NCBI RefSeq assembly: GCF_040215725.1
Contig: NZ_CP157972.1
Location: forward strand, 62,001 to 126,000
Direction: 5' to 3'
DNA: 64,000 bases
Origin: Rhizobium sp. ZPR4
GTDB taxonomy: Bacteria; Pseudomonadota; Alphaproteobacteria; Rhizobiales; Rhizobiaceae
Positions 9,601 to 17,463 of the stretch are shown in pieces (positions within the stretch are counted from its first letter, which is position 1; each line of letters begins with the position of its first letter). The notes beneath the pieces are model-generated. The model had not been told where the DNA came from. It saw nothing but the letters and a program-made list of their open reading frames with translations, and did not search any database. The position numbers and the translations under genes are program-made.

Positions 9601-12600
9601 TTCGTGCCGTTCCAGTTGTCCTCGGTGATGGTGTCGTTGCCATCGCCACGAGCATAGACATAGGTGTCGTTTCCACCCTTGCCATTGAGGGCATCGTCGC
9701 CGAGCCCACCCGCAATCAGGTCGGCGTTGCTGGTGCCGTTGATCGTGTCGTTACCGGATGTTCCTGACTGGTCCAGCAGTAGGCCGACATAGGTCGCTCT
9801 GGTCCAGATGGTCCCGTCGGCAAAGACGATCTTTTCGACACCACGTTCATAGGTACCGTCGAGGGTATCCTTGATCAGGATCGAGCCTGCATCACCGGCG
9901 CCGGGAGCGCTCTCCGCGATAACAATGGTCAGATCCGTTCCGTTGCGCACCAATCTGACGTCGGCCGGGTTGATGTTGGAGAAGACAAGCTGGTCGTTGG
10001 TACCGCTCCAGTTTCCCTCGGTGATGGTGTCATTGCCGTCGCCACGGGCATAGACGTAGGTATCGTTACCGGCGCCGCCGTCGATGATGTCATTGCCTTT
10101 GCCGCCCGCATAGGTGTCGCCGGTCCCGAAACCGGTAATGATATCGTTGCCGACGGTCCGGGCCGAGGCGATGGCCTGGGCGCGGATTTGCGCTGAATCC
10201 CACGTCGTGCCGTCGGCAAACACGATCCGCTCGACACCCTGCTCATAGGGAGTCCCGAGCGTGCTCTTGATCAGAATCGAACCTACGTCGCCCGCACCGG
10301 GAGCACTCTCAACGATCGTGATCAGCAGATCGGTCCCAGAAAAGCTGATCGTGACATCGGCCGGGTTGATGTCGGAAAAGACGAGCCGGTCGTTGGTGCC
10401 GTTCCAGTTATCCTCGGTGATGGTGTCGTTGCCATCGCCACGAGTATAGACATAGGTGTCATCTCCGCTGGCGCCATTGAGGGCATCGTCGCCAGCGCCG
10501 CCGGCGATAACGTCGGGCACGTTGAAGCCGGCGATCGTATCGTTTCCGGCTGTCGCGGCCTGCTCCAGCAGCAACACCCTGATCTGGGCTCGGGTCCAAG
10601 TCGTGCCATCGGCGAAGACGACCTTTTCGATCCCTCGCTCGTAAATATCGTTGAGCGTGTCCTTGATCAGGATCGAGCCTGCATCACCGGCGCCGGGAGC
10701 GCTCTCGGGGATGACAATGGTCAGATCCGCGCCGTTGCGAACCAGCCGGACATCGGCCGGGTTGATATCGGAAAAGACGAGCCGGTCGTTGGTGCCGTTC
10801 CAGTTGTCCTCGGTGATGGTGTCATTGCCATCACCACGGGCATAGACGTAGGTGTCATCTCCGCTGGCGCCATTGAGGGCATCGTCGCCCGCGCCGCCGG
10901 CGATAACGTCGGCCACATTGAAGCCGGCGATGGTATCATTGCCGGCTGTTGCTGCCTGCTCCAGCAGCAACACCCTGATCTGGGCACGGGTCCAGGTCGT
11001 GCCGTCGGCGAAGACGATCTTTTCGATCCCTCGCTCGTAAATATCGTTGAGCGTGTCCTTGACGAGAATCGAGCCTGCATCACCGGCGCCGGGAGCGCTC
11101 TCGGGGATGACAATGGTCAGATCCGCGCCGTTGCGAACCAGCCGGACATCGGCCGGGTTGATGTCGGAGAAGACAAGCTGGTCGTTGGTGCCGTTCCAGT
11201 TTCCCTCGCTGATGGTGTCATTGCCGTCGCCGCGGGCATAGACGTAGGTGTCGCTGCCCGAACCACCACTCAAGACATCGTTGCCAAGGCCAGCGAGGAT
11301 GACGTCATTTCCGGAGGTGCCAAACACATTGTCCGCTTCCGTTGTACCCCCAGTCAGCTTTCCGGCGTCGGTGAAGGCTGCCACAAATGCGGCCAGACCC
11401 AAACGGCCCGGCTCCGCTTCCGCCACCTTCGAAAGCAGGTATGCTTTGAAAGCGGCCGTGTCATTATCAAAATATTCGTATTTCAGCCCCTGAAGGCTGA
11501 CCATTGCCTTGGCATAGTAATCAAATTTAGCTCGGTCGTCTGACGGCGCCAATGCTAGTACATAGCTCGGTATGTTACCTATTTCATTCTTAAACCGATC
11601 CCCTTCAACCCTATACGCGAGAGACGTCAAAGAGAGAAATGGGCTATCAAGCACAATTTCGACATCTGCACCCAATTCAAGCGCCGACATCGCCGATTGC
11701 GACAGGAACCGCGTCAACAAAACATCAACGACCGTATCAAATGATGACCTGATTACCTCTGCGTAGCGCGAGCCAATAACTTGGCTGGTGCCATCAACTA
11801 GCTCGGATCCAAAATACGTCTCGAGAAAGGCAACGATCCTGCCGTCAATGCTATTTCCCCGATCGTTCGTGGGAACATCGCTTACATCAGCCCAGGAAAG
11901 TAATAGGGCTTCAAATCGCGGACGAATTTGCTCCGCAGGCAGCGTGAAGATATCTTTGACAAAAGCCTCGGCCAACTGGCGCAGGTTATCATCCAACGTC
12001 ATCGAATACGACAGATCTGGGAGAAGGCCATAGCCCTTCAGATTCGGCAATATCCGAGCTTCTGCCGAGAGCTCAAATCCCGCCGGCATATCCCATCGAG
12101 ATACAGCCGGATTCGTATTGAAGAGCACGGCTTCCGCCAGACCGTTGCTACCATCTGTCCGTGTGAACGATCCTTCAAACGCAATCTGATTACCGGCAGT
12201 CACACGATTGGAGGCAGTCGCGTTCACATTGATCGATTCAACACCGTAATCGGCAAGCGAGAACAGTTCGCCGGCCTCGGAGATACCGTTGCCATTTAGA
12301 TCCCGCCAAAGCTTTAGCCCCGCAAACTCAGCGTCGCTAGCGTCAACCTTACCATCCCCATTGCTATCATAACGACGGAGGGCAGTGAAGCCGTCCTCGT
12401 CAGGACTTCCAAAAAGCTCCGAGATCCCATCTACAACACCGTTTTCGTTGTCGTCATGAATGAGAAATGCGTCGTCGGGTTTTAGCCAGCCCGTTTTCTC
12501 AGCAAAACCATCTCTCTGATAATCAAAGTGGGCACGGGATTCCGCAAGTGAGATGAGCTCAACACCATCACCGTCGAGATCCAGAACCAGTGGATCGCGC

Positions 12601-13130
12601 GGTGGCGCCGGGGGCGCGGGAGGCCATCCTGTCGGTTCCTCGGACGGCGACTCAGTCGGTGGTTCCGTTGGCGGCTCGGTCGGCGGTTCAGTCGGTGGCT
12701 CTGTGGGCTGTTCCGTCGGCTCTTCTGTCGGCGGCTCCGGCGGCGGATATTCATCGCCTGCAATCGAATCGCGCAGATCATCGTACAGCCGCTGGTCAAA
12801 GCCGGGGTCACGCAAAGGCCAGGGCAGGCCGTCGTTGTTTATCGATCCATCAGGATTCTGGGTTGCCCCATGATCGATATCCTGATCGTCAACGGCGCGC
12901 TCGTACTGATCCGAGATAAAATCGCGAACTGCACCTTCATTAAAGGGCTTATTCGAAAAGTCCTTCTTCAACTCGTCGACAATCGCGTCGGTCTTGGCGG
13001 ACTTTTCCAACGTCCGATATGCATGCCGCTGGAATTTCTCAGCCTCATCCGGGGTCAGATGACCGACCTGCTCACCCATCATTTCGAGCATTTCTCTGAA
13101 AACATTCGAAGGAATCTTAATATCGGCCAT
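6681..13130 (-). CDS. Giant RTX-like calcium-binding exported protein (2149 aa)
   Basis: First gene of a three-gene operon with its own type I exporter. Residues 1-125 form an acidic helical domain; 129-178 are a Pro/Thr/Glu linker built on repeats of EPPT. Four Asp-rich loops follow (DLDGDG at 184, DDNENG at 226, DSNGDG at 255, DLNGNG at 277), then about 300 residues of non-repeat sequence. From about residue 610 there are eleven repeat units, each with a nonapeptide part (GGAGDDALNG), a DTYVYARGDGNDTI strand and an FADGTTWTRAQI block, as in haemolysin-type calcium-binding-related domains. The end (about 2050-2149) is a DVLEFD-containing region like known uncleaved type I signals. No enzymatic domain was recognised, so an adhesin or surface-layer role is a guess. 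Confidence 0.93.
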   Translation of the reverse strand: MADIKIPSNVFREMLEMMGEQVGHLTPDEAEKFQRHAYRTLEKSAKTDAIVDELKKDFSNKPFNEGAVRDFISDQYERAVDDQDIDHGATQNPDGSINNDGLPWPLRDPGFDQRLYDDLRDSIAGDEYPPPEPPTEEPTEQPTEPPTEPPTEPPTEPPTESPSEEPTGWPPAPPAPPRDPLVLDLDGDGVELISLAESRAHFDYQRDGFAEKTGWLKPDDAFLIHDDNENGVVDGISELFGSPDEDGFTALRRYDSNGDGKVDASDAEFAGLKLWRDLNGNGISEAGELFSLADYGVESINVNATASNRVTAGNQIAFEGSFTRTDGSNGLAEAVLFNTNPAVSRWDMPAGFELSAEARILPNLKGYGLLPDLSYSMTLDDNLRQLAEAFVKDIFTLPAEQIRPRFEALLLSWADVSDVPTNDRGNSIDGRIVAFLETYFGSELVDGTSQVIGSRYAEVIRSSFDTVVDVLLTRFLSQSAMSALELGADVEIVLDSPFLSLTSLAYRVEGDRFKNEIGNIPSYVLALAPSDDRAKFDYYAKAMVSLQGLKYEYFDNDTAAFKAYLLSKVAEAEPGRLGLAAFVAAFTDAGKLTGGTTEADNVFGTSGNDVILAGLGNDVLSGGSGSDTYVYARGDGNDTISEGNWNGTNDQLVFSDINPADVRLVRNGADLTIVIPESAPGAGDAGSILVKDTLNDIYERGIEKIVFADGTTWTRAQIRVLLLEQAATAGNDTIAGFNVADVIAGGAGDDALNGASGDDTYVYARGDGNDTITEDNWNGTNDRLVFSDINPADVRLVRNGADLTIVIPESAPGAGDAGSILIKDTLNDIYERGIEKVVFADGTTWTRAQIRVLLLEQAATAGNDTIAGFNVPDVIAGGAGDDALNGASGDDTYVYTRGDGNDTITEDNWNGTNDRLVFSDINPADVTISFSGTDLLITIVESAPGAGDVGSILIKSTLGTPYEQGVERIVFADGTTWDSAQIRAQAIASARTVGNDIITGFGTGDTYAGGKGNDIIDGGAGNDTYVYARGDGNDTITEGNWSGTNDQLVFSNINPADVRLVRNGTDLTIVIAESAPGAGDAGSILIKDTLDGTYERGVEKIVFADGTIWTRATYVGLLLDQSGTSGNDTINGTSNADLIAGGLGDDALNGKGGNDTYVYARGDGNDTITEDNWNGTNDQLVFSDINPADVRLVRNGADLTIVIPESAPGAGDAGSILVKDTLNDIYERGIEKIVFADGTTWTRAQIRVLLLEQAATAGNDTIAGFNVADVISGGAGDDALNGASGDDTYVYARGDGNDTITEDNWNGTNDQLVFSDINPADVRLTRNGADLTIVIPESAPGAGDAGSILIKDTLNDIYERGIEKVVFADGTTWTRAQIRVLLLEQAATAGNDTIAGFNVGDTISGGAGDDALNGASGDDTYVYARGDGNDTITEDNWNGTNDQLVFSDINPADVRLTRNGADLTIVIPESAPGAGDAGSILVKDTLNDIYERGIEKIVFADGTTWTRAQIRVLLLEQAATAGNDTIAGFNVADVISGGAGDDALNGASGDDTYVYARGDGNDTITEDNWNGTNDRLVFSNINPADVTLVRNGTDLTILIAESAPGAGDADSILVKDTLDSPYERGIEKIVFANGTTWSRADMIANVAYIAGSDGNDTITGTAGSDSQIRAGLGNDALNGLAGSDTYVYRLGDGNDVITEVTSGTDVDTLAFADLNLADIRFERPSGNTSDVVIRVLQNGETITLKNQFNQAGGIERITFADGTVLGGNDWSLDTYLQGKVVIYGTSGNDILAGTNGNDVFIGGLGDDRFNSGAGSDTYIYASGDGSDYIDDESGSTTDIDIVKLTDLNVGDVTFSRSGTHVKITVNSTGHVITLDEQLYSATANWGVEQIEFANGTTWNRDQIKDAAWIRGTSGNDTLSGTSGNDTFAGGLGDDRFNSGAGSDTYIYASGDGSDYIDDESGSTTDVDVVRFTDLNVGDLTFSRSGVHATIKVNSTGHVITLDEQFYSATANWGIEQIQFADGTVWDRAQIQAAAWIRGTTGNDTLGGTGANDTLFGDAGNDTITTGAGNDIIVFKPNFGIDTITDFQAGAGSVDVLEFDNSLFADFEDVLAAAAQVGNDTVITHDAGNTITLKNVALANLHQDDVRFIA
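8200..11280 (-). repeat. Eight 396-bp tandem units inside the RTX gene
   Basis: The plus-strand string ATGGTGTC followed by ATTGCC (or GTTGCC) recurs at 8440, 8836, 9232, 9628, 10024, 10420, 10816 and 11212, an exact 396-bp spacing (132 codons) with no indels. Several neighbouring units are nearly identical at DNA level, for example those around 8500-8700 and 9300-9500, while the units near 9700 and 10200 are more diverged. This points to recent homogenisation by recombination. Three more units of the same protein family but divergent DNA lie between 6990 and 8200. Confidence 0.9.
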
Positions 13131-13531
13131 GAAATTTCCCGTTACTCCAGAAGGTCGCAGCTATACTTCCGACGCTTTCCATTGTCCGCTAAGGTTGTCA
13201 ATATATCAAAACTGACGTATAGCGAGTGCCATCCAGCTTAGGCAGCCTGCCTACCAAATCGTAGGCGCCAAGTTTCCGATCACGGTCATAAGGAAGAGCA
13301 CGACGAAACGACGTTATCTAAGAACAGGCTTTGATAATGTTCGCGGAGCCAATCCATTGGAAACACATTTGGCTTGGCACCCTTCCACATCAATCAACGG
13401 TTGTTAACGTTGCAAAGAGAATCTTCTTTGCTTTGATGATGAGATACGAGACGATCAAAATCGGAACGCCAACCGGATGAGCGAACTTAGGATGCCGGAG
13501 GCTAAAATCAATAAACAGTTCAGGATGTTCA
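13131..13531. promoter_or_regulatory. Divergent intergenic region with a 15-bp palindrome upstream of the RTX operon
   Basis: About 400 bases separate the divergent RTX gene and the small exported protein at 13532, so promoters for both should lie here. A perfect inverted repeat TAGGCAG-C-CTGCCTA sits at 13239-13253, about 110 bases upstream of the RTX start, and is a candidate operator. A GGGAAA-like ribosome-binding site precedes the RTX ATG. No convincing spaced -35/-10 pair was found by eye. Confidence 0.45.
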
Positions 13532-13918
13532 ATGTTCAGAATTCTCTTTCTCATTGCTGCGATCGTTACCTGCTCAAACGCCGTCGCTGGCGATAACAAG
13601 TCCGCAAATCCTTTCTCAAATCACCAAGTCAATGAAAAAAGAGAAAGACAAGAGAACTTGTTCCGATGCGCCGCTGCGTATGGCATCTGGATGAAGATAG
13701 CTGAGGAAAAAAAGGAGGCCGATAATGCCCAAAGATACACCGCTAGATTCGAGAAGCTATCGAAAGACGCCCAGAACTCCTTTGCGGCACTAGGCAAGGG
13801 CGAGAATGAGGCGGACAATCATCTTCAAAAACACGTTGACACCCTGGTCAAGTTCGCAACGAGCGACGGGCACGTCCTCCCGGCCATAAAGACATTTTGC
13901 GACAGGGAGTTTCCGTAA
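13532..13918 (+). CDS. Small exported protein, unknown function
   Basis: 128 residues with a signal peptide (hydrophobic stretch ILFLIAAIVTCSNAVAG, cleavage near residue 20). The mature part is charged and predicted helical, with two further cysteines (LFRCAAAYG and KTFCDREF) that could pair. The body resembles a small helical periplasmic protein, but I do not recognise a family. It is transcribed away from the RTX operon and shares its upstream region. Confidence 0.6.
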   Translation: MFRILFLIAAIVTCSNAVAGDNKSANPFSNHQVNEKRERQENLFRCAAAYGIWMKIAEEKKEADNAQRYTARFEKLSKDAQNSFAALGKGENEADNHLQKHVDTLVKFATSDGHVLPAIKTFCDREFP

Positions 13919-14050
13919 TTTGCGTAGCCAAATCGGCGGCGCTGGCATGAGGCAGTATTATAGCGTACTTCCGTCGTGAGGCCCCAAAGGCTTCTCGCCA
14001 GCATATTGTTTGTGAGCCTAAACCACCGCCAAATCCAGTAGCCGCGGGCG

Positions 14051-14860
14051 TCAAACGGAAGTGAATGCTATTTCAACCTCTTGTAATAGCCGTGACATGA
14101 AAACGGCTGCAAAGCAACACGCCGCGGTCAGCCGAGCGCGTATAAAACCCAGACTGACGCCTTTTGCGACGGCGTCAGCTTTCGATCGTGCTCCCAGACG
14201 ATGTTGTGCCCGGCGAAGATGCATTCTCACGGTATGAACCGATATCCCCATTCTATCGGCAATCCTTGCTGGCCTGTCACCGTCGGCAAAGAGCTGCAGA
14301 CAATGGCTTTCTTGCCTGCTGAGCACAACGGTGTTGTTGCGAACTAGCTGGCCTTTAGCTTTCTGATGCAGATAGAGACCGAGCAAGGTGAGCTCGGGCT
14401 TCAGGCCACGCCGAAAGACCTTCCATTTTATTTCATCGTCGATATATACGATAAAGCTTAAGATCGCGGAGTCTCCATCGGCATCGTGTATCGGAATTGT
14501 CATTCCCCGTTGACCGAGACCTGCACCGAAAGCGTCTGAAAAATGTGTTGCAATACTGGGCATTTGGGAACCTGCGGTGGCCCAATCGAACGGTAAGTTA
14601 CTCACACGACCGAGCTTTGCGATGAGATCGATATCAAAATACCTTTGCTCCAGATAGCGCTCTACCCACCCCGAAATATCGATTCCATAGATCGGCAGTG
14701 CTGTACGATCAACCCCATCAATGTCCAGCGCTTGATAATAGAGGGAAGCAACGCCATAAAGCAGTCGCAGCTCCTGAAGTGCTGCATCAATCATCGCCGA
14801 TGAGTTGATGGAATCCACAATTTCGAAAGCTGTATTAAAGCGCGTTCCAACATTAATCAT
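14051..14860 (-). CDS. LuxR-family regulator with autoinducer-binding-like domain (orphan)
   Basis: 269 residues. The N-terminal 165 residues resemble the acyl-homoserine-lactone binding domain of LuxR proteins (YLEQRYFDIDLIAKLGR, a run of aromatic and Asp residues, then a GLGQRGMTIPIHD-type block). The C-terminal DNA-binding domain has the LuxR helix-turn-helix pattern LSRQESHCLQLFADG followed by ISVHTVRMHLRRAQHRLGARSKADAVAKG. About 30 extra residues follow the helix-turn-helix (ending LQEVEIAFTSV), which is unusual because LuxR proteins normally end near that point. No luxI-type synthase is nearby, so it is a solo regulator. It may control neighbouring genes, but that is unproven. Confidence 0.85.
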   Translation of the reverse strand: MINVGTRFNTAFEIVDSINSSAMIDAALQELRLLYGVASLYYQALDIDGVDRTALPIYGIDISGWVERYLEQRYFDIDLIAKLGRVSNLPFDWATAGSQMPSIATHFSDAFGAGLGQRGMTIPIHDADGDSAILSFIVYIDDEIKWKVFRRGLKPELTLLGLYLHQKAKGQLVRNNTVVLSRQESHCLQLFADGDRPARIADRMGISVHTVRMHLRRAQHRLGARSKADAVAKGVSLGFIRARLTAACCFAAVFMSRLLQEVEIAFTSV

Positions 14861-14981
14861 TGAAATACTCGATAGACCTATTTTGAAATTGTATTCTTTG
14901 ATTTGGATAATAGATCGCTATGCGGGATTACGTTAGCTTCTCTTACTATTGGTAGTCAATTTCGTGAAAGCGATTGCTATC

Positions 14982-14996
14982 TGGACCTCCGGTCCA
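14982..14996. promoter_or_regulatory. Short perfect palindrome upstream of the LuxR-type gene
   Basis: TGGACC-TCC-GGTCCA forms a 15-base inverted repeat about 120 bases before the LuxR-type start (minus strand). It is shorter than a classical lux box, so it is only a candidate binding site. The rest of the 208-base gap is AT-rich and shows nothing else clear. Confidence 0.3.
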
Positions 14997-15068
14997 TGCA
15001 TGTTTTCAGCTTTCTCTCTCACCACTAGCCCTCGTTCAGAAGATCAAGCGCGTCGGGCATGATCAACG

Positions 15069-15986
15069 TCAGCTACTGGATTGTATTGTAAACGAGCCCA
15101 GCTCTAGATATTGTTTTATCGTTCGCGTTGTGCCCGTTGAGTAGGCTCTGCCTAGCGATCCGTTGAGTAGTTCGCCGAGGCGCTCATTGGCTCTGACGCG
15201 CATCGAATGCCATTTCTCGACTCGCTCATCATCAAAAGCCTTGTCCCAATGGAGCGGAGGCTCACCTCCTGAACGCTTTTTGTAAAGGTGGTACAACGGC
15301 AGCCTGTTCGGATGCCAAATATCCCAGCCATGCGTGAACGCACGGATTGATACGTTCTGTTCCTCACCGTGGAAATACATATAGGGATCATAAGGGATCT
15401 CTTCGACAAAATATCCCCTGGTAAAAAGAAATGCTGCTGATATCTGGAAGCCAGGAATATCGATCATCTCATTCGAATTTTCGCAAGCGAACAACACCAC
15501 GGGATCTGATAGACGTATCACGTTCGATTTTGGTACCAACTTCAACGTGCATGCGGTGAAACGTTTTTTCCTGACGTTCCCATCCGGTTGAAGTTCAAAG
15601 CCAAAGGGGCGCGTCGAAACGATGACCTTGCTGCTTTTGCTGATGCGCGAAATAGTTTCAAGTGTGTCTATAAGTGTGACATCCCAATTCCTGTCAAAGC
15701 AAGTATGGGAATCGATTTGAAGAAAATAGTCCTCCTCCAGATATAGCGTCATCGCGAGTGCCCTTGCCCAGCTCACTCCGCGTGAGTGATGGGGATGGAC
15801 GTGAAGATAGGCAACCTGACCCATTTCGGCCGGTAGGCTAGACTCGGACGACGAAATGCTTTGATCCACAATTCCGAACCGAAGTCGATCCGGAAATCTG
15901 GCCTTCTCGATCGCGCTCTTTACGGTGAAATTGAGCATCGGGTCGCAAAATCCAGCGATGCTAATAAATATTCGTGCCTTATTCAT
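15069..15986 (-). CDS. GlcNAc-transferase-like glycosyltransferase (Skp1-GnT/GT60-like)
   Basis: About 305 residues from the ATG at 15986 (one further ATG at 15995 and a TTG at 16049 are alternatives). The opening IFISIAGFCDPML, the DSH triad in LQIDSHTCFDRNWD in place of a DxD, and the later EIPYDPYMYFHGEEQNVSIRAFTHGWD block match the GlcNAc glycosyltransferase family first known from the Skp1-modifying enzyme of Dictyostelium. Bacterial homologues are of unknown acceptor. No polysaccharide cluster surrounds it, so the acceptor could be a protein or surface glycan. Confidence 0.75.
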   Translation of the reverse strand: MNKARIFISIAGFCDPMLNFTVKSAIEKARFPDRLRFGIVDQSISSSESSLPAEMGQVAYLHVHPHHSRGVSWARALAMTLYLEEDYFLQIDSHTCFDRNWDVTLIDTLETISRISKSSKVIVSTRPFGFELQPDGNVRKKRFTACTLKLVPKSNVIRLSDPVVLFACENSNEMIDIPGFQISAAFLFTRGYFVEEIPYDPYMYFHGEEQNVSIRAFTHGWDIWHPNRLPLYHLYKKRSGGEPPLHWDKAFDDERVEKWHSMRVRANERLGELLNGSLGRAYSTGTTRTIKQYLELGSFTIQSSS

Positions 15987-16440
15987 CCTCACCATGTCCC
16001 GCGTGATTGGGACGATACACTCACTCTCACCTTCAAATTTTGACGCCAACGCAACGCAGTTCGTTGTATGACGCTTATTGCCTAAAATCGATGGCGCCCG
16101 GATGTGCTCGACTAATTTTCTACAACCAAAACATAATGTCTGCCATCATTGGAATCAAGCAACGCTTGTGACCAGGGCAGGCGTAAAATTGGTGATATAG
16201 GTGTTATTATTCCTATGCCTACTGAAACATCCGTGGCTCAGCCTGTGCAACCTCACACGTCGCGAACTAGTCCGGGGAAGTTCCATAAGCTATCTTATCT
16301 GTGATTAGTCGGCTAATGATATTCTTTCCGTTTTCGAGTTATGCATTCAATACATTTCAATGGCTTAACATTAATTGTTTTGGCCGTCCCGGTGCTGTTA
16401 GCAACTCACGCCCGTCGATCGGAAGCCCACGAAGCTCCGT
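15987..16440. other. Intergenic stretch without recognised gene
   Basis: About 450 bases, AT-richer than the flanks. It holds the upstream region of the glycosyltransferase; I see no open frame with protein-like composition, no repeat and no terminator. Confidence 0.5.
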
Positions 16441-16563
16441 TCAAGATGGCAGTTCGTACCCGATGGCTTCCTCAATCTCCAAGGTCTTCCTGACTGCGGG
16501 ACGCTCCATCATGCGGTTATAAAAAGCTTCCAGGAGTGGCAATGAAGCCTCATTCTCTGTTTC
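16441..16563 (-). pseudogene. Glutathione S-transferase, C-terminal remnant
   Basis: The minus strand reads about 38 residues (SLPLLEAFYNRMMERPAVRK then TLEIEEAIGYELPS, stop at 16441), which match the last helix region of GST proteins (the typical Y..R...RPAV pattern). Upstream the frame hits a stop at about 16567, right at the end of the kinase gene, so the N-terminal thioredoxin-like and most of the helical domain are gone. The remnant shows that the kinase gene or its DNA was inserted into, or joined to, an older GST locus. Confidence 0.6.
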
Positions 16564-16569
16564 AGATTT

Positions 16570-17154
16570 TCAGATGCCCCGAACTCGATCAGCTGAGGGA
16601 AAATTTATCGTCGTGGTCTTCTGGAGCCAAGCGATAACAGCATCCGTACAAGAACCCGGCGAAAGGCTGGTGTTATCGATTTCCACGGAAGCGGTCGCTC
16701 CATCTGTGAGTAGCTTTCGTGTCCGAAGTAGTTCAGCCAGCAGCTCCGGATTTCGCTTCTTGCGGTGTGCTTCACGATCTCCATTGATCATGCGCCGGGC
16801 GTTTTCATCCTCCGAACACGATAATGTAACGGAATAGACACTGCAGCCTCGACGCTCGGCCAATGACAGGATGGCCCGCCAGTTGTCGATCAGGAAGCTG
16901 CTAGAGCCGCCTGAAGCCACAACACCGGTCATCACCACCGGTTCACTTGAAGGCAACCTGGATATTGCTTCAAACGCCAAATCTCTCGTTTTCGTCGCCA
17001 GCTCGTAATATGCAGGAGTGCCCCGATCCGTCAGTGCGATGGCGATATTTAGCAGGGTGTGATTATCTAGAAATCGAGCCCCCAACCGCTCCGCGACAAT
17101 CTTGCCGACGGTATACTTGCCAACCCCAGGCCATCCATTGAGATGAATGATCAT
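16570..17154 (-). CDS. AAA/P-loop nucleotide kinase-like protein
   Basis: 194 residues beginning MIIHLNGWPGVGKYTVGKIV, a Walker A loop at residues 8-15 right at the N-terminus, as in small ATP-dependent kinases of the AAA_33/shikimate-kinase fold. It has a DNH motif near residue 31 and an RR/R-rich lid-like region (residues 125-150: ENARRMINGDREAHRKKRNPE). Substrate unknown; relatives include gluconate, adenylate-like and antibiotic kinases. It is a stand-alone gene with a GST remnant immediately downstream. Confidence 0.75.
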   Translation of the reverse strand: MIIHLNGWPGVGKYTVGKIVAERLGARFLDNHTLLNIAIALTDRGTPAYYELATKTRDLAFEAISRLPSSEPVVMTGVVASGGSSSFLIDNWRAILSLAERRGCSVYSVTLSCSEDENARRMINGDREAHRKKRNPELLAELLRTRKLLTDGATASVEIDNTSLSPGSCTDAVIAWLQKTTTINFPSADRVRGI

Positions 17155-17287
17155 CGTACGCTCCGTTCGGGGACAGCGAATACGCTACCCGCCGTCACTC
17201 ATGATGTGGGGCAAAGAGGGATTGCGACAAGAATCGCTTGGGCGACGTGCTGGAAAATCAGGGATCAATGAAAACAGACCGTGCGAT

Positions 17288-17323
17288 ATCGGGCAGGTGA
17301 CGCAAAACCAATACCTGCCCGAT
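17288..17323. promoter_or_regulatory. Perfect 11-bp stem hairpin in a divergent intergenic region
   Basis: ATCGGGCAGGT at 17288-17298 and ACCTGCCCGAT at 17313-17323 are exact inverted repeats around a 14-base loop. The 309-base gap lies between divergent genes (kinase on minus, 17464 on plus), so the element is not an ordinary terminator and it lacks a T-tract on either side. It could be an operator, a structured RNA or an element end. Confidence 0.55.
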
Positions 17324-17463
17324 TGCCGGGTATTCAACTGCGTGGCGTCGTAAAGCTCGCAAGTCATGGTAAATATTTGATTACGTCTATTCGGTAGTGG
17401 CGATCCCTTTGAAATTGGCCACGACGACTCCCATCTCTCTGCCGCTTGTTTTCGGGAGAGACA

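Noticed and set aside
8200..11280. Regular repeats that could be taken for a CRISPR-like or satellite array
   Set aside because: The 396-bp units are one continuous coding frame of calcium-binding-type protein repeats; there are no short repeat/unique spacer units and no cas genes.
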